From positions 248,001 through 312,000 of the forward strand of contig NZ_JBLFFL010000004.1 in the NCBI RefSeq assembly GCF_051400755.1: 64,000 bases of DNA, given 5' to 3'. Shown in pieces: positions 44,796-53,691 of the stretch. How positions within the stretch are numbered: position 1 is the stretch's first letter; every line of letters begins with the position of its first letter. Source of the stretch: Parapedobacter sp051400755. GTDB lineage: Bacteria > Bacteroidota > Bacteroidia > Sphingobacteriales > Sphingobacteriaceae. The translations under genes were made by a program, and so were the position numbers. Under the pieces are notes generated by a model. That model was not told the DNA's origin. It did no database searches and saw nothing but the letters and a program-made list of their open reading frames with translations.

Positions 44796-46457
44796 TTATT
44801 TTCCCAACAACTCCGCCGCATGCTGCATGGCTGCCTCCCCCGGATTGGCGCCGCTTAGCATCTGCGCAACCTCCAGCACCCGTTCCTGCGGTGTCAACTG
44901 GACGATATGGGTCGCCGTTTTTGCTGCGGATTCGGATTTGTAGACTTTGAAATGGGTTTCCCCTTTGGAAGCAATCTGTGGTAAATGCGTAATCGCCAGG
45001 ACCTGCATCTGCTCCGCTAGGCGCTCCATGATTTCGGCCACCCGCAGGGCCACTTCTCCGGAAATGCCGGTATCGATCTCATCGAAAATGATGGTAGGCA
45101 AAGCCGATGTTTTGGCAATCAGGGATTTGATGGCCAGCATCAATCGCGAGAGTTCACCGCCGGATGCCACTTTGCCGATCGGCTGCGGCGCTTGTCCTTT
45201 ATTGGCGGTAAACAGAAATTCCACCGTGTCCTGGCCACTGATGCGGATCGACTGCTCGTCGAGACGGTCCAGCACGATGCGCAATTGACTATGCGGCATG
45301 CCGACCTCGTGCAGCACTCGCCCAACCTCCTCCTGCACCAGCGGGATGGCCATTTGCCTGCTTTCACTGAGTAATCCGGCTAATTCAAGCACTTCGGCCC
45401 GCAGCCGGTCGACTGCTGTCTCCAGCCGGCCGATCTCCGCTTCGTCAGACGACAAGGCATCCAGCTTTTCTTTCAGGCCTTCCCGCATCGCAATCAGCGC
45501 AGCGGTGTCTTCTACCCGGTGTTTCTGCTGCAGCGCGTAGAGCAGGCTAAGACGTTCGTTTACCTCCACTAAACGGCTTTCATCCAAGAGCACGCCCTGT
45601 TCTGTGCGACTGATCTCCTCACTCAAATCTTTCAACTCAATGAAGCTGCTTTGCAATCGTGCTACCTGTGGCGCAAGTGCAGCCATAAAGCGTTCGGCTT
45701 GTTGGAGCTGCTGCATGGCCTCTTTGAGCAACGCGACCGCGTTGATTTCCTGCTCCTGCAGGGCGTAGGCAACACCCAATAGGTTCCGCTTGATTTCCTC
45801 TGCGTGTTCCAATTGCTGCTGCTCGGCCTCCAGTTGCTCCTGTTCATCCGCTTCGAGGTTGGCCTCCATCAGCTCGTTAAAGAGAAACTGGTGATAGTCG
45901 GCCTCGGCGGCGGCCTGTGCCGCGGCATCTTTCAAGGTATTCAAGCGCGCCAGTGCAGCCTTATAGGCCTGGTAGTTGTCGGCGTACCGATTACGCAGTG
46001 CTTGGTTTTGCGCCACACTGTCCAACGTGAGTAGCTGGAAAGCCGGTGTATTTAGTTGCAGGGTCGCGTGTTGGGAGTGGATGTCAATAAGCCGCTCAGC
46101 AAGGGCCTTCAATACCTGGAGCGTGACGGGCGTATCATTGACGAAGGCCCTCGACTTGCCATCCACGCTAATCTCCCGCCGCAAAATCGTTTCGTGTGCA
46201 TAGTCCAGATCCTGTTCTTCAAAAAACGCTTCTAACTGATACGACGAGATGTCGAAATAGCCTTCAATAATGCATTTCCGATCTTGATTGAAAAAATAGC
46301 GGTTTTCTGCGCGTTGACCCAAGATAAGGGATAAACCGCCCATGATGATGGATTTCCCGGCACCAGTCTCACCGGTCAGTATATTCAATCCCTTGTCAAA
46401 TGGTATATCAAGCGAATCGATCAGTGCATAGTTTTGAATAAACAGGCGACTCAGCAT
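44796..46457 (-). CDS. recN: DNA repair protein RecN
   Basis: SMC-like ATPase of 553 aa used in double-strand break repair. Walker A GETGAGKS at 29-36, long Gln/Glu-rich coiled coils (about 160-360), and the C-terminal half with signature VASGGELSRLMLAI (near 425) and Walker B IIFDEIDTGISGEVA (near 450). The length of 553 aa is normal for RecN. It lies downstream of a GGTGATC-type repeat array that separates it from porD. Confidence 0.93.
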   Translation of the reverse strand: MLSRLFIQNYALIDSLDIPFDKGLNILTGETGAGKSIIMGGLSLILGQRAENRYFFNQDRKCIIEGYFDISSYQLEAFFEEQDLDYAHETILRREISVDGKSRAFVNDTPVTLQVLKALAERLIDIHSQHATLQLNTPAFQLLTLDSVAQNQALRNRYADNYQAYKAALARLNTLKDAAAQAAAEADYHQFLFNELMEANLEADEQEQLEAEQQQLEHAEEIKRNLLGVAYALQEQEINAVALLKEAMQQLQQAERFMAALAPQVARLQSSFIELKDLSEEISRTEQGVLLDESRLVEVNERLSLLYALQQKHRVEDTAALIAMREGLKEKLDALSSDEAEIGRLETAVDRLRAEVLELAGLLSESRQMAIPLVQEEVGRVLHEVGMPHSQLRIVLDRLDEQSIRISGQDTVEFLFTANKGQAPQPIGKVASGGELSRLMLAIKSLIAKTSALPTIIFDEIDTGISGEVALRVAEIMERLAEQMQVLAITHLPQIASKGETHFKVYKSESAAKTATHIVQLTPQERVLEVAQMLSGANPGEAAMQHAAELLGK

Positions 46458-46462
46458 GGGTA

Positions 46463-46533
46463 ATGGTTGGTGATCGGTGAATGGTGATTGGTGATCGGTG
46501 ATCGGTGATCAGTGACCGGTGAATGGTGATTGG
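46463..46533. repeat. GGTGATCGGTGAATGG-type degenerate array
   Basis: Tandem variants of GGTGATC and GGTGAATGGTGATT fill the gap between recN and porD. The words are shared with the array at 55250. Confidence 0.85.
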
Positions 46534-46546
46534 CGGACGGCATGTA

Positions 46547-47452
46547 CTATCTGGAATTACGTAAACTTTCATATTTATTCGCGTTGGCCGGGTCTACCTC
46601 TGCCAGCAGGTTATAGGCCTGCACCCGTTCCTGCGGACCCATACCGCCGAATATGCCGACCAGCTCGTTCGACTTCGCGGTGAAAAATACCTGATTAAAC
46701 ACGGCTCCCTGTGCCAGCCGGTCCACCTTCTGCAAGAGCGGCAGCAACTCCAAAATCGCCTTCCGCGCGGCCAATGCATTGTCGGCCATGGTGTCCAATC
46801 CTTTCAGGTAAAAGCTGTACAGGAAGTCCCGGATGGGTTGATACCGCCGGTCGAGCAGGTTGTTGACCAACCAAAACCGGTTGTCCGTACCTTCCATCGA
46901 ACGCCAGCCGTTGAAGCCGGTGTTTTGGGCATTGTTGACAATGTTCTGGGCCGCGGTATAAAATGGTGTGCCGCTATTGTGCTCGAACGTGTCTGCATCC
47001 AATCCCACAATAACATATGCATAATAAGCAAGCAGCGACGTCAGGTTGTTCATGTATTGCTGGTCGGAATAATCCATCAATTGCCCTTCGGTATAACTGA
47101 AATTGAAATTGTTATCGGAAATACTCAACACCGGACTGTTATAGGTGCTGTTGAAAACGGGCCTCGTAGATATGATCTGGGCTTGTGCGGTGAAATTGGA
47201 TGAGCCGTCCCATGCATTGATCGTGATCACGAAGCTGCAATCGATACGTTCTTGCGGCTGTACCTGATTGGCGCTCCACGTACGGTTGTTGAGAAAATCA
47301 GCAATCGCTTTTTGCAGCACATCCAACCCGCGTTTGTTGGTATTCTGGACCTGTGGCGACAGAATTTCTACGCGTGCATTGAGATCTTGCGCCTCCGCAC
47401 AACACACCAAACCTATAGCGAACACGATGAGCAGGAATCGTCTAGTCAACAT
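46547..47452 (-). CDS. DUF4835 family protein (PorD-type)
   Basis: Protein of 301 aa of the DUF4835 family, which corresponds to PorD of the Porphyromonas type IX secretion system. A signal peptide (about 1-20, cleavage after CAEA) exports it. The rest is mostly alpha/beta with QERIDCSFVITINAW near 70 and a long helical C-terminal half. PorD's exact role in the T9SS is unclear. It is separated from recN by a repeat array; the pair recN-DUF4835 recurs in Bacteroidota. Confidence 0.8.
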   Translation of the reverse strand: MLTRRFLLIVFAIGLVCCAEAQDLNARVEILSPQVQNTNKRGLDVLQKAIADFLNNRTWSANQVQPQERIDCSFVITINAWDGSSNFTAQAQIISTRPVFNSTYNSPVLSISDNNFNFSYTEGQLMDYSDQQYMNNLTSLLAYYAYVIVGLDADTFEHNSGTPFYTAAQNIVNNAQNTGFNGWRSMEGTDNRFWLVNNLLDRRYQPIRDFLYSFYLKGLDTMADNALAARKAILELLPLLQKVDRLAQGAVFNQVFFTAKSNELVGIFGGMGPQERVQAYNLLAEVDPANANKYESLRNSR

Positions 47453-47503
47453 ATGCCATTACGTATATTTATTAACTCCAAATATAGGGATAACAGGTCA
47501 GTA

Positions 47504-47534
47504 TTTGCACTTCTAATAAAGTTTTGTACATTTA
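47504..47534 (+). promoter_or_regulatory. TTTG-N19-TACATTTA promoter
   Basis: TTTG at 47504-47507 and TACATTTA at 47527-47534 with a 19-bp spacer, one base off TAnnTTTG. It is about 30 bp before the ATG of the next gene. Confidence 0.45.
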
Positions 47535-47562
47535 CCTTCGAACGTTAGCTATTTTCAAGGTC

Positions 47563-48390
47563 ATGTCAACAAACAACAACACGGGCACCGACGGTGCGAA
47601 TCAACCGCCGCGCGGAAATGGAGCGAAGGTATTTGTGGCCAGCGCTGAAGCCAAGGGGAAGGCAAAACAGTTGCGGCTATTCGCTATTTTGGCGTGGTTG
47701 CTCGCCATCGCTGGGCAAATTTTCGCCATCCTCAAGCTGATCAGCAATGAAACCATGCTGTATCTCATCATTGCCGTCGTCGTCATCCTGGCGCTTGCGA
47801 TCACGGCATCTATCCTATGGAAAAAAGCGAATCGGCTTGATCCCGCCTCCGAAAAGGATAAAGTCAGGTTTTTCATACAGAATCAATTGGGCGCAATCAT
47901 GGGCGTATTGGCTTTCCTGCCATTGGTGATTCTCATTTTTACCAATAAAAATATTGATGGAAAGACCAAAGGTATCGCCGGAACCATTGCCGTGGTGGCC
48001 ATGCTCGTAGCGGGCATCTCCGGTGTCGATTTCAATCCACCATCGATTGAAAAATACACCGAAGAAATCCAGGCGCAGACCGATGCGCTAAAAACCCTGA
48101 ATTTCGATGAAGACAATGTCTTCTGGACCAGCGCAGGAAACAGGTATCATATTTTTAACGATTGCCAGCACATTGTAGGTCGGGAAACCGTCAACAATGG
48201 TACCGTAAAGCAAGCATGGGAGGCCAAGGGCATTTCTGAATTATGCAAGACCTGCCAGAACAGAGCGATACGTGAACGGGACATCAATCAAGGGGATGTG
48301 GATGCTGCGTTGCTGGGTTCGGAGGAAGCACATGATCATGATCACGAGCATGAGCATGATCACGAACATGAACCTACCGAAGCACAATAG
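47563..48390 (+). CDS. Membrane protein with His-rich tail and Cys motif
   Basis: Protein of 275 aa that I do not recognise by family. Four membrane helices (about residues 35-175), then a soluble C-terminal part with NRYHIFNDCQHI (about 200) and CKTCQNRA (about 235), which together look like a small metal-binding module of the YHxxxxC...CxxC type seen in Ada-like or nuclease tails. The protein ends with a His/Asp/Glu run (HDHDHEHEHDHEHE), which is likely to bind metal. ATG 47563 is chosen over a TTG upstream. The SprT-like gene begins 13 bp after its stop, suggesting an operon. Confidence 0.72.
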   Translation: MSTNNNTGTDGANQPPRGNGAKVFVASAEAKGKAKQLRLFAILAWLLAIAGQIFAILKLISNETMLYLIIAVVVILALAITASILWKKANRLDPASEKDKVRFFIQNQLGAIMGVLAFLPLVILIFTNKNIDGKTKGIAGTIAVVAMLVAGISGVDFNPPSIEKYTEEIQAQTDALKTLNFDEDNVFWTSAGNRYHIFNDCQHIVGRETVNNGTVKQAWEAKGISELCKTCQNRAIRERDINQGDVDAALLGSEEAHDHDHEHEHDHEHEPTEAQ

Positions 48391-48402
48391 GATGTTCGTT
48401 TG

Positions 48403-49014
48403 ATGCAGGACTACAGTGCGCAGTTGAGCAAATACTTACCGGCTTCCGCCGCAGCGGTGATCTCGCGGTGGATCAACGATAGCGGGTGCCTATTCCGCAT
48501 AAGCCGCAGCCGCTCGTCTAAATTCGGCGACTACCGGCCTCCGCATGGCGGAAAAGGTCACCGCATCTCGGTAAACCACAACCTCAACCCCTACGCGTTC
48601 CTCATCACCACGGTGCATGAGTTCGCTCACCTGAAAACATGGAACGAACACCAAAGCCAGGTAAAACCGCATGGCAGCCAGTGGAAAGCCAACTTCAGGC
48701 AACTGATGCGGCCGTTCATGCAATCCGGCATTTTCCCCGACGACATTCAAACAGCGGTCGTCAATTACATGAATAACCCCGCGGCCTCCAGTTGCACAGA
48801 CCTGCACCTGTTTCGGGTGTTGAAACGATATGACGTCAAAAACGAACGCACAGATACTGTGGAGCAGTTGCCCGAAAAGGCCATTTTCTCGATCAAAAAC
48901 GGCCGTATTTTTCAAAAACAGGAGAAAATCAGGAAACGATACCGCTGCATCGAAGTGAAGACCCAACGGGTATACCTGTTCAGCCCCATCGCGGAAGTTG
49001 TGTTATTAAATTAA
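48403..49014 (+). CDS. SprT-like zinc metallopeptidase domain protein
   Basis: Protein of 203 aa with a SprT-like core: HEFAHLKTW (about 75-83) is the zinc-binding HExxH, and HGSQWKANF (about 94) carries the third ligand His. SprT-like and Spartan proteins are metalloproteases, best known for DNA-protein crosslink repair; the bacterial role is less clear. The C-terminal part (about 130-203) is basic with Cys in YRCIE but lacks an obvious zinc ribbon. ATG 48403 is taken instead of the TTG one codon before. Confidence 0.85.
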   Translation: MQDYSAQLSKYLPASAAAVISRWINDSGCLFRISRSRSSKFGDYRPPHGGKGHRISVNHNLNPYAFLITTVHEFAHLKTWNEHQSQVKPHGSQWKANFRQLMRPFMQSGIFPDDIQTAVVNYMNNPAASSCTDLHLFRVLKRYDVKNERTDTVEQLPEKAIFSIKNGRIFQKQEKIRKRYRCIEVKTQRVYLFSPIAEVVLLN

Positions 49015-49054
49015 TTCCGTATTTTTAACCCAAATCACTAACAACTAACAAACC

Positions 49055-49480
49055 ATGTACACGGGAATCAAACACCTACACTCCACACTCGCCTACGTGC
49101 TTTTGGCGGGATTGATCATTTCTATTCTTTATGTGCTTGTTGCTTACATCCAAAACAGAGCATACAACCGGAAAATGGCACTCGTGGGGTTAATATGCGC
49201 CCATCTCCAGCTGGTCGTGGGCTTGGTCATGTATTTTGTTTCGCCCTACGGTATCAAAAACGTTTCCGGAGCCGCAATGAAAGACGGCATTGCCCGCCTC
49301 TACTTCCTTGAACACCCGTTGATGATGCTCGTGGCGATTATCTTGATCACCATTGGCTATTCGAGGGCGAAAAGGCTGCCCACGGCCAAAAAGCAAAATG
49401 CCAGTGTACTGGTGTTTTATGTGATTGGCCTGATCCTGATCCTGTCGCGTATTCCGTGGCATGTTTGGCCGCAGCTATAA
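49055..49480 (+). CDS. Small four-helix membrane protein, possibly heme-binding
   Basis: Protein of 141 aa with four membrane helices and little else. Histidines lie at helix ends: KHLHSTLAY (about 7-9), CAHLQLV, LEHPLMM and PWHVWP. This pattern is typical of small cytochrome-b-like proteins in Bacteroidota, so it may bind heme, but no clear cytochrome signature is present. It follows the SprT-like gene by 40 bp and precedes the CBS-domain gene. Confidence 0.7.
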   Translation: MYTGIKHLHSTLAYVLLAGLIISILYVLVAYIQNRAYNRKMALVGLICAHLQLVVGLVMYFVSPYGIKNVSGAAMKDGIARLYFLEHPLMMLVAIILITIGYSRAKRLPTAKKQNASVLVFYVIGLILILSRIPWHVWPQL

Positions 49481-49748
49481 GGATCGCTTGTCAAACCGGC
49501 TCCGGCTAGGCTGCCTTGGCAGCTTCCGTCCCCCGGGTATCCTCGTCAAGGCGCAGGAGCCAAAAAGCCCGAAGGCTTCCCGCCTGACCGCTTGGCTCCA
49601 AGACTTTTGGAATATAAGATTCGCTTTTTATTTCAGTAAAATTTTATTATCTTTATCTACGTATTTGCCGTACACCAATTATACACTTAGTTGCACGTTA
49701 TTCCTTCATGATTTAATTACATCGCTTCATAGAAGTTTAATAGACAGC
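49481..49748. other. GC-rich leader with a small palindrome
   Basis: Contains a perfect GCTGCC-TT-GGCAGC hairpin near 49510-49523 and several GC-rich short inverted repeats, then turns AT-rich before the CBS gene. No gene is evident; the hairpin lacks a T-run. Confidence 0.45.
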
Positions 49749-50180
49749 ATGATGAAAACCGTCAAGCACATCCTCAACAACAAACCCACCGTGGTCTATT
49801 CGGTCACACAAGACGTTTCCGTCTTCGAGGCACTGAAAATCATGATGGAAAAAAACATCAGTGCATTACTGATCATCGAAGGGGGGCGCCTCTTAGGGAT
49901 TTTTACGGAGCGGGATTATGCCCGTAAAATCATTCTGCAAGGAAAATCATCCAAAGACACGCCCATGCATGAGGTGATGACCAGGGATCCGCATACCATC
50001 ACGCGGCACGAGGCCATCGACCATTGTATGCAGCTGATGACCAATAAGCATTTCAGGCACTTACCCGTGATGGAAAACGATACGGTTGTGGGGATGCTTT
50101 CAATTGGTGACCTGGTGAAATACATCATCGAAGATCAGCAGCAGACCATCAGCCAGTTGGAGAGTTACATCAATAGCTAA
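49749..50180 (+). CDS. CBS-domain protein (two CBS modules)
   Basis: Protein of 143 aa made of two CBS modules and no catalytic domain: module one about 10-65 (VSVFEALKIMMEKNISALLII), module two about 77-130 (ITRHEAIDHCMQLMTNKHFRHLPVM). Tandem CBS proteins bind adenosine nucleotides and may act as an energy sensor. ATG 49749 gives MMKTVKHILNNK; the frame extends upstream without a plausible start. Its stop overlaps the convergent SGNH gene by four bases. Binding ligand unknown. Confidence 0.85.
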   Translation: MMKTVKHILNNKPTVVYSVTQDVSVFEALKIMMEKNISALLIIEGGRLLGIFTERDYARKIILQGKSSKDTPMHEVMTRDPHTITRHEAIDHCMQLMTNKHFRHLPVMENDTVVGMLSIGDLVKYIIEDQQQTISQLESYINS

Positions 50181-50848
50181 CGCTCCACATACGGCCTGAT
50201 AATGGCCTCCCACCGGTCATAGCCTGCGGTATTGAGGTGCAACTTGTCTTCGCGGAACAGGCTGTCGTCCGGCTTCCCTTCCCGATCCAGCAGCACCGTG
50301 CCCATATCAATGTATTCCGCATGTTCTTTATCGCCGAGAAACGCTTCGATCAGCTGGTTAGCTTTTGTCATCTCATCCAGCCACTTCAATCGGCTATTGC
50401 TTGGCTTGATTGACATAAAGAAAATCTGCACGTCCGGATTATTGGCGTTGAGTTGGTGATAAAGCTGTTTAAAAAGCTCCGCAACCTCTTCCGCCGATGA
50501 CTCGCCGCTCGCGATATCATTCTCACCGGCATACACAAATACCTTCTGCGCCTGATAAGGATACACGATGGAATCCATGTAAAACTCGACGAAATGTGCG
50601 AGCCGGCACCCCCCTACTCCACGCCGGATGATAGGCGCGTCCGCAAACCGGGACTCCAAGTCGTTCCACATCCGGATAGAGGAGCTGCCAATGAACAGTA
50701 TTCCGCCGGGGGCAGGCATTGCCAGCCGATCCTGATCGCGGTAGGCGACGATCTCCTTTTCGAAGGGGTAATCTGCCTGCTGCGAAAACAACATAGACGT
50801 ACAACCGCAGAACAGTATACTGATGGTGATGAAGCGCAGGAGACGCAT
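50177..50848 (-). CDS. SGNH/GDSL hydrolase, secreted
   Basis: Protein of 223 aa with an N-terminal signal (about 1-23; a lipoprotein-type FCGC is also possible). SGNH blocks: FIGSSSIRMW (about 51-60) with the nucleophile Ser, RRGVGGCR (about 75), VYAGENDI with Asn (about 104), and DKLHLN near the end with the catalytic Asp and His. This is a small secreted esterase of the GDSL type. Substrate unknown; sugar acetyl esters are common targets. Confidence 0.87.
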   Translation of the reverse strand: MRLLRFITISILFCGCTSMLFSQQADYPFEKEIVAYRDQDRLAMPAPGGILFIGSSSIRMWNDLESRFADAPIIRRGVGGCRLAHFVEFYMDSIVYPYQAQKVFVYAGENDIASGESSAEEVAELFKQLYHQLNANNPDVQIFFMSIKPSNSRLKWLDEMTKANQLIEAFLGDKEHAEYIDMGTVLLDREGKPDDSLFREDKLHLNTAGYDRWEAIIRPYVER

Positions 50849-50855
50849 GTCGCAA

Positions 50856-51074
50856 CTATTTCATAATCCGGAATACCACCCGGAATACGATAAACCAGCC
50901 GAGGGCCAGTAAAATATTGGATACGGTTGAAAACAGGAACGAATCGTGAATAAACCGGAAGAACGTACCCGCGAGGCCTATAGCGACTGCAATGGCCAAC
51001 GTAACGTAATGCTGCGTTTGGTTCGCTTCGTTATCGGTTTTCCTCGGAGGTCTTTTTTCTAACGTTGTTGCCAT
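50856..51074 (-). CDS. Small two-helix membrane protein, unknown
   Basis: Protein of 72 aa: a short polar N-terminus (MATTLEKRPPRKTDNE), then two membrane helices (about 25-43 and 50-68) and a short basic end. No family recognised. Start at 51074; the frame extends upstream by 27 residues but the MATT start is better. It lies between SGNH and the GatB/YqeY gene, on the minus strand. Confidence 0.65.
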   Translation of the reverse strand: MATTLEKRPPRKTDNEANQTQHYVTLAIAVAIGLAGTFFRFIHDSFLFSTVSNILLALGWFIVFRVVFRIMK

Positions 51075-51161
51075 GTGAATAACATTTTGACGCCAAAAGT
51101 ACAAAAAAATACATAGGGTTATAACGATAAAACAATAATTCCGATTGCCGGGCATAATTGT

Positions 51162-51169
51162 TACCTTTG
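51162..51169 (+). promoter_or_regulatory. -7 box TACCTTTG before the GatB/YqeY gene
   Basis: Exact TAnnTTTG match, 22 bases before the ATG. A TTG at 51145 is only 14 bp away, so the -33 element is weak. Confidence 0.45.
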
Positions 51170-51191
51170 GCTTTCCAACAACATCAAGACA

Positions 51192-51647
51192 ATGGCTTTA
51201 CAGGACAACATCGACCAAGACATCAAATCGGCCATGCTGGCCAAGGACAATGCCCGGCTTCGGGGTCTACGTGCCATCAAGGCGGCTATTTTGCTCGCTA
51301 AAACCGAAAAAGGACCCGCTGAAACACTCACGGAAGAGACCGAGACCAAGGTATTGCAAAAATTGGCCAAGCAGCGCAAAGAATCTGCCGAGATCTACCA
51401 GCAGCAAAACCGTGACGACCTGTACCAAATCGAAATGGAAGAGCTTGCCGTGATTGAAAGCTACCTGCCTGCCCAACTTTCCCAAGCGGAGATCGAAGAT
51501 GTGGTCAAGCAGGTCATTACCGAGACCGGTGCGTCAAGTCCGAAAGATATGGGCAAGGTCATGGGCTTAGCCAATCAAAAACTCGCAGGCAAGGCCGATG
51601 GCAAGACCATCTCCGCAATTGTTAAAGTGCTGTTAGCGGATCGCTAA
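51192..51647 (+). CDS. GatB/YqeY domain protein
   Basis: Protein of 151 aa of the YqeY family, resembling the C-terminal tail of GatB. It begins LQDNIDQDIKSAMLAKDNARLRGLRAIKAA and contains a DDLYQIEMEELAVIESYLP core near 75. YqeY proteins are thought to touch tRNA or tRNA-dependent amidotransfer, though not shown for most members. Transcribed alone, with an exact -7 box just upstream. Confidence 0.88.
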   Translation: MALQDNIDQDIKSAMLAKDNARLRGLRAIKAAILLAKTEKGPAETLTEETETKVLQKLAKQRKESAEIYQQQNRDDLYQIEMEELAVIESYLPAQLSQAEIEDVVKQVITETGASSPKDMGKVMGLANQKLAGKADGKTISAIVKVLLADR

Positions 51648-51659
51648 CAGCTTACCATC

Positions 51660-52616
51660 CTAGATCACCTTCCGGCTTCCCATTTCCTTATCCCGCTCAT
51701 AGGTGGAAATGTGGCGCTCCTTCTTGCTTTCAAAGATGTCATCAATGACGATCATGATACCGGTCTCTTCCACCGTGCCGAATTCGTCGTTTATCGCCGT
51801 ACCGAATGTCTTCATCGTAGAGGAGAGGTTCATATAGGTATTGATCAGCGGCGGGATGTTTTCGCCCAATGCCCTGATCCTGCTGTTCAGTATTTTGTAC
51901 CCATCCTTATATTCGAGTCCGTCAAAAAGGCCATAAAACGCAGCCGTATCGCCGAAGTAGTCCAATGGGTTGATGGGCCACACCAATTGTTCGCCGTCTG
52001 GAAAGTAGTGGTTCATGAAGTAAATCAACAGATCCCTGGCCTCCCGGTTGTAATGCGGATACATGGTCACCTTGCCAAATAAGTATTTGACATCCGGATT
52101 AAGCTTCACGACCGCCCCCAACCCGTCCCACAGGTTATCCAATGAAAACAGTCCTTTGCGGTTGTCTTTACCGGGTTGATATTTGGGTTGCACAAAGGAT
52201 CGGCCCAATTCAATCGTATAGGGCAGGTAGTCCGTGATGAATTTCGGCGAAAAGTGAAAATAATGAGCCGTTGATAAGTTGATCTCCCCGTTGCCATTGA
52301 CACCCACATCCTTGCATTTGATGAGCCGGTATCCGGCGATGATCTCCTCATCCTCCGGGTTCCAAGCAATCAGTTGATCATAAGCGTCAGCGCCTGTGTC
52401 GTTATCATCCAGGTCCAGCGCCAATCCCGTACCCCCGCCAGCGGTCCGGAAGGTAAGTTCCCGCAACCTTCCGATTTCCCGCACCGTGTGCGGCGCATAG
52501 TGATGATTAACCAAGTAGATCTCATTGTTCCCGTTATTGGTATAACGGACGAATGCCTCTTGGGTAAGCTCCTTTTTTATGAAGTTCCGATCAACAGGTG
52601 CTATTATTTCTTGCAT
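51660..52616 (-). CDS. GNAT-type N-acyltransferase (GlsB/OlsB-like)
   Basis: Protein of 318 aa of the ornithine/glycine lipid N-acyltransferase type. The core has VREIGRLRELTFRTAGGG (about 44-61), ALDLDDND (about 65-72), EEIIAGYRLIKC and the FHFSPKFITDYLPYTIELGR stretch typical of OlsB/GlsB-like GNAT proteins. In Bacteroides, GlsB adds an acyl chain to glycine and GlsA adds the second. The gene lies 4 bp after the acyltransferase gene, supporting that pairing. The head group cannot be told from the sequence. Confidence 0.78.
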   Translation of the reverse strand: MQEIIAPVDRNFIKKELTQEAFVRYTNNGNNEIYLVNHHYAPHTVREIGRLRELTFRTAGGGTGLALDLDDNDTGADAYDQLIAWNPEDEEIIAGYRLIKCKDVGVNGNGEINLSTAHYFHFSPKFITDYLPYTIELGRSFVQPKYQPGKDNRKGLFSLDNLWDGLGAVVKLNPDVKYLFGKVTMYPHYNREARDLLIYFMNHYFPDGEQLVWPINPLDYFGDTAAFYGLFDGLEYKDGYKILNSRIRALGENIPPLINTYMNLSSTMKTFGTAINDEFGTVEETGIMIVIDDIFESKKERHISTYERDKEMGSRKVI

Positions 52617-52620
52617 ATAG

Positions 52621-53457
52621 TTAGTTTTGGGGGGCTAAGTTATAAACCACTTGTTTGAGGTATTCAGCCCACTCCCTTTCACTTTTGGAGCCGTCAAAAT
52701 AAGTATAAGAAATTGGTTTTCCTATACAGATAGTCACTTTTTTATCTTTCTGCGCAAACATCTCATCTGCTAGGTAAAACATTTCTATGTTTGCCTTGAT
52801 ACCAATTCGTTCCCTGAAACGGGCAAAATTATAAAAAAAACCGGAATTTTTGCCATCAATATACACCGGAACGACGTTCCGTTGGTATTTCTTCGCCTTG
52901 CTGATGAAGCTCTTTTTCCATTGCAGATCCTCAATCTTACCGTTCCGTTTGCGCGACACCAGCCCCGCAGGGAACACCAGCAACGCCTGGTCTTGGGCAT
53001 AAGCCTCTTCGATCTGCCGGGTTCCTGTCCGGTCCTGCATCCCATGTTTGTTTACACCCACAAACAGGGGCTCCAGGTTCTTGATGTTCAGCAAGATGTC
53101 GTTTACCAAAAACTTGATGTCTTTTCGGTATTTACCCAGCGCATGCATGAAAGCAATCCCGTCCAACCCGCCCAACGGATGGTTTGAAGCAAAGATCGCT
53201 CCCCCCTCCATGGGGATGTTTTCCTCGCCGTGCAACTCCACGATCACCCCCAGATCCGTAATGAGCGCTTCCACAAAATCCAGCCCCTGAAGGTGGCCGT
53301 GCTCCGCCATGATCCGGTTGATGTCATCTTCGTGCACAATGCGCTCGATATAGCGGAGAATAAACCGGGGCATCCACCTCAATAGCTGCGGATTTTTCTT
53401 CCGGATGATTTCCCTAACGACAATATATTTATCTTTACTTTCCAAAGCAGTCGCCAA
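52621..53457 (-). CDS. PlsC-type acyltransferase (GlsA-like)
   Basis: Membrane-associated O-acyltransferase of 278 aa. Its ASNHPLGGLDGIA motif (about 90-102) corresponds to the NHx4D box of PlsC, but has five residues between His and Asp. The second box is VFPAGLVSRKRNGK (about 159) with the conserved Gly. In Bacteroides, GlsA with this motif completes the glycine lipid. It is the first gene of the pair. A -7 box lies about 55 bp before the start. Confidence 0.8.
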   Translation of the reverse strand: MATALESKDKYIVVREIIRKKNPQLLRWMPRFILRYIERIVHEDDINRIMAEHGHLQGLDFVEALITDLGVIVELHGEENIPMEGGAIFASNHPLGGLDGIAFMHALGKYRKDIKFLVNDILLNIKNLEPLFVGVNKHGMQDRTGTRQIEEAYAQDQALLVFPAGLVSRKRNGKIEDLQWKKSFISKAKKYQRNVVPVYIDGKNSGFFYNFARFRERIGIKANIEMFYLADEMFAQKDKKVTICIGKPISYTYFDGSKSEREWAEYLKQVVYNLAPQN

Positions 53458-53509
53458 TCATAGTGGAGTCGCTTCCGCGGGATCACCACACCATTCCACG
53501 TTTAGCAGC

Positions 53510-53517
53510 CAAAAGTA
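53510..53517 (-). promoter_or_regulatory. -7 box TACTTTTG for the glsA/glsB-like pair
   Basis: Minus-strand exact TAnnTTTG match, about 53 bases before the acyltransferase start. No spaced TTG is clear. Confidence 0.4.
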
Positions 53518-53598
53518 GCAAAAGTTCCGATATTGTCATCCTTTTGTTTAATTCCCGAAAAGATGCAGCAATTAGCGAAAAAAAAGATGGAATAATCG

Positions 53599-53626
53599 TT
53601 GTTATCACCAAAAGCAAGTAATTTTG
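53599..53626 (+). promoter_or_regulatory. Promoter TTG-N17-TAATTTTG
   Basis: TTG at 53599-53601 and TAATTTTG at 53619-53626, spacer 17. It lies about 66 bp before the CBS gene that opens the nadK-porG-uppS-bamA block. Confidence 0.5.
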
Positions 53627-53691
53627 GCAAAGAACATTAAACGATTACCCAATTTATTCGTTTAATACGTTAACGAGTTTACGACGACACC

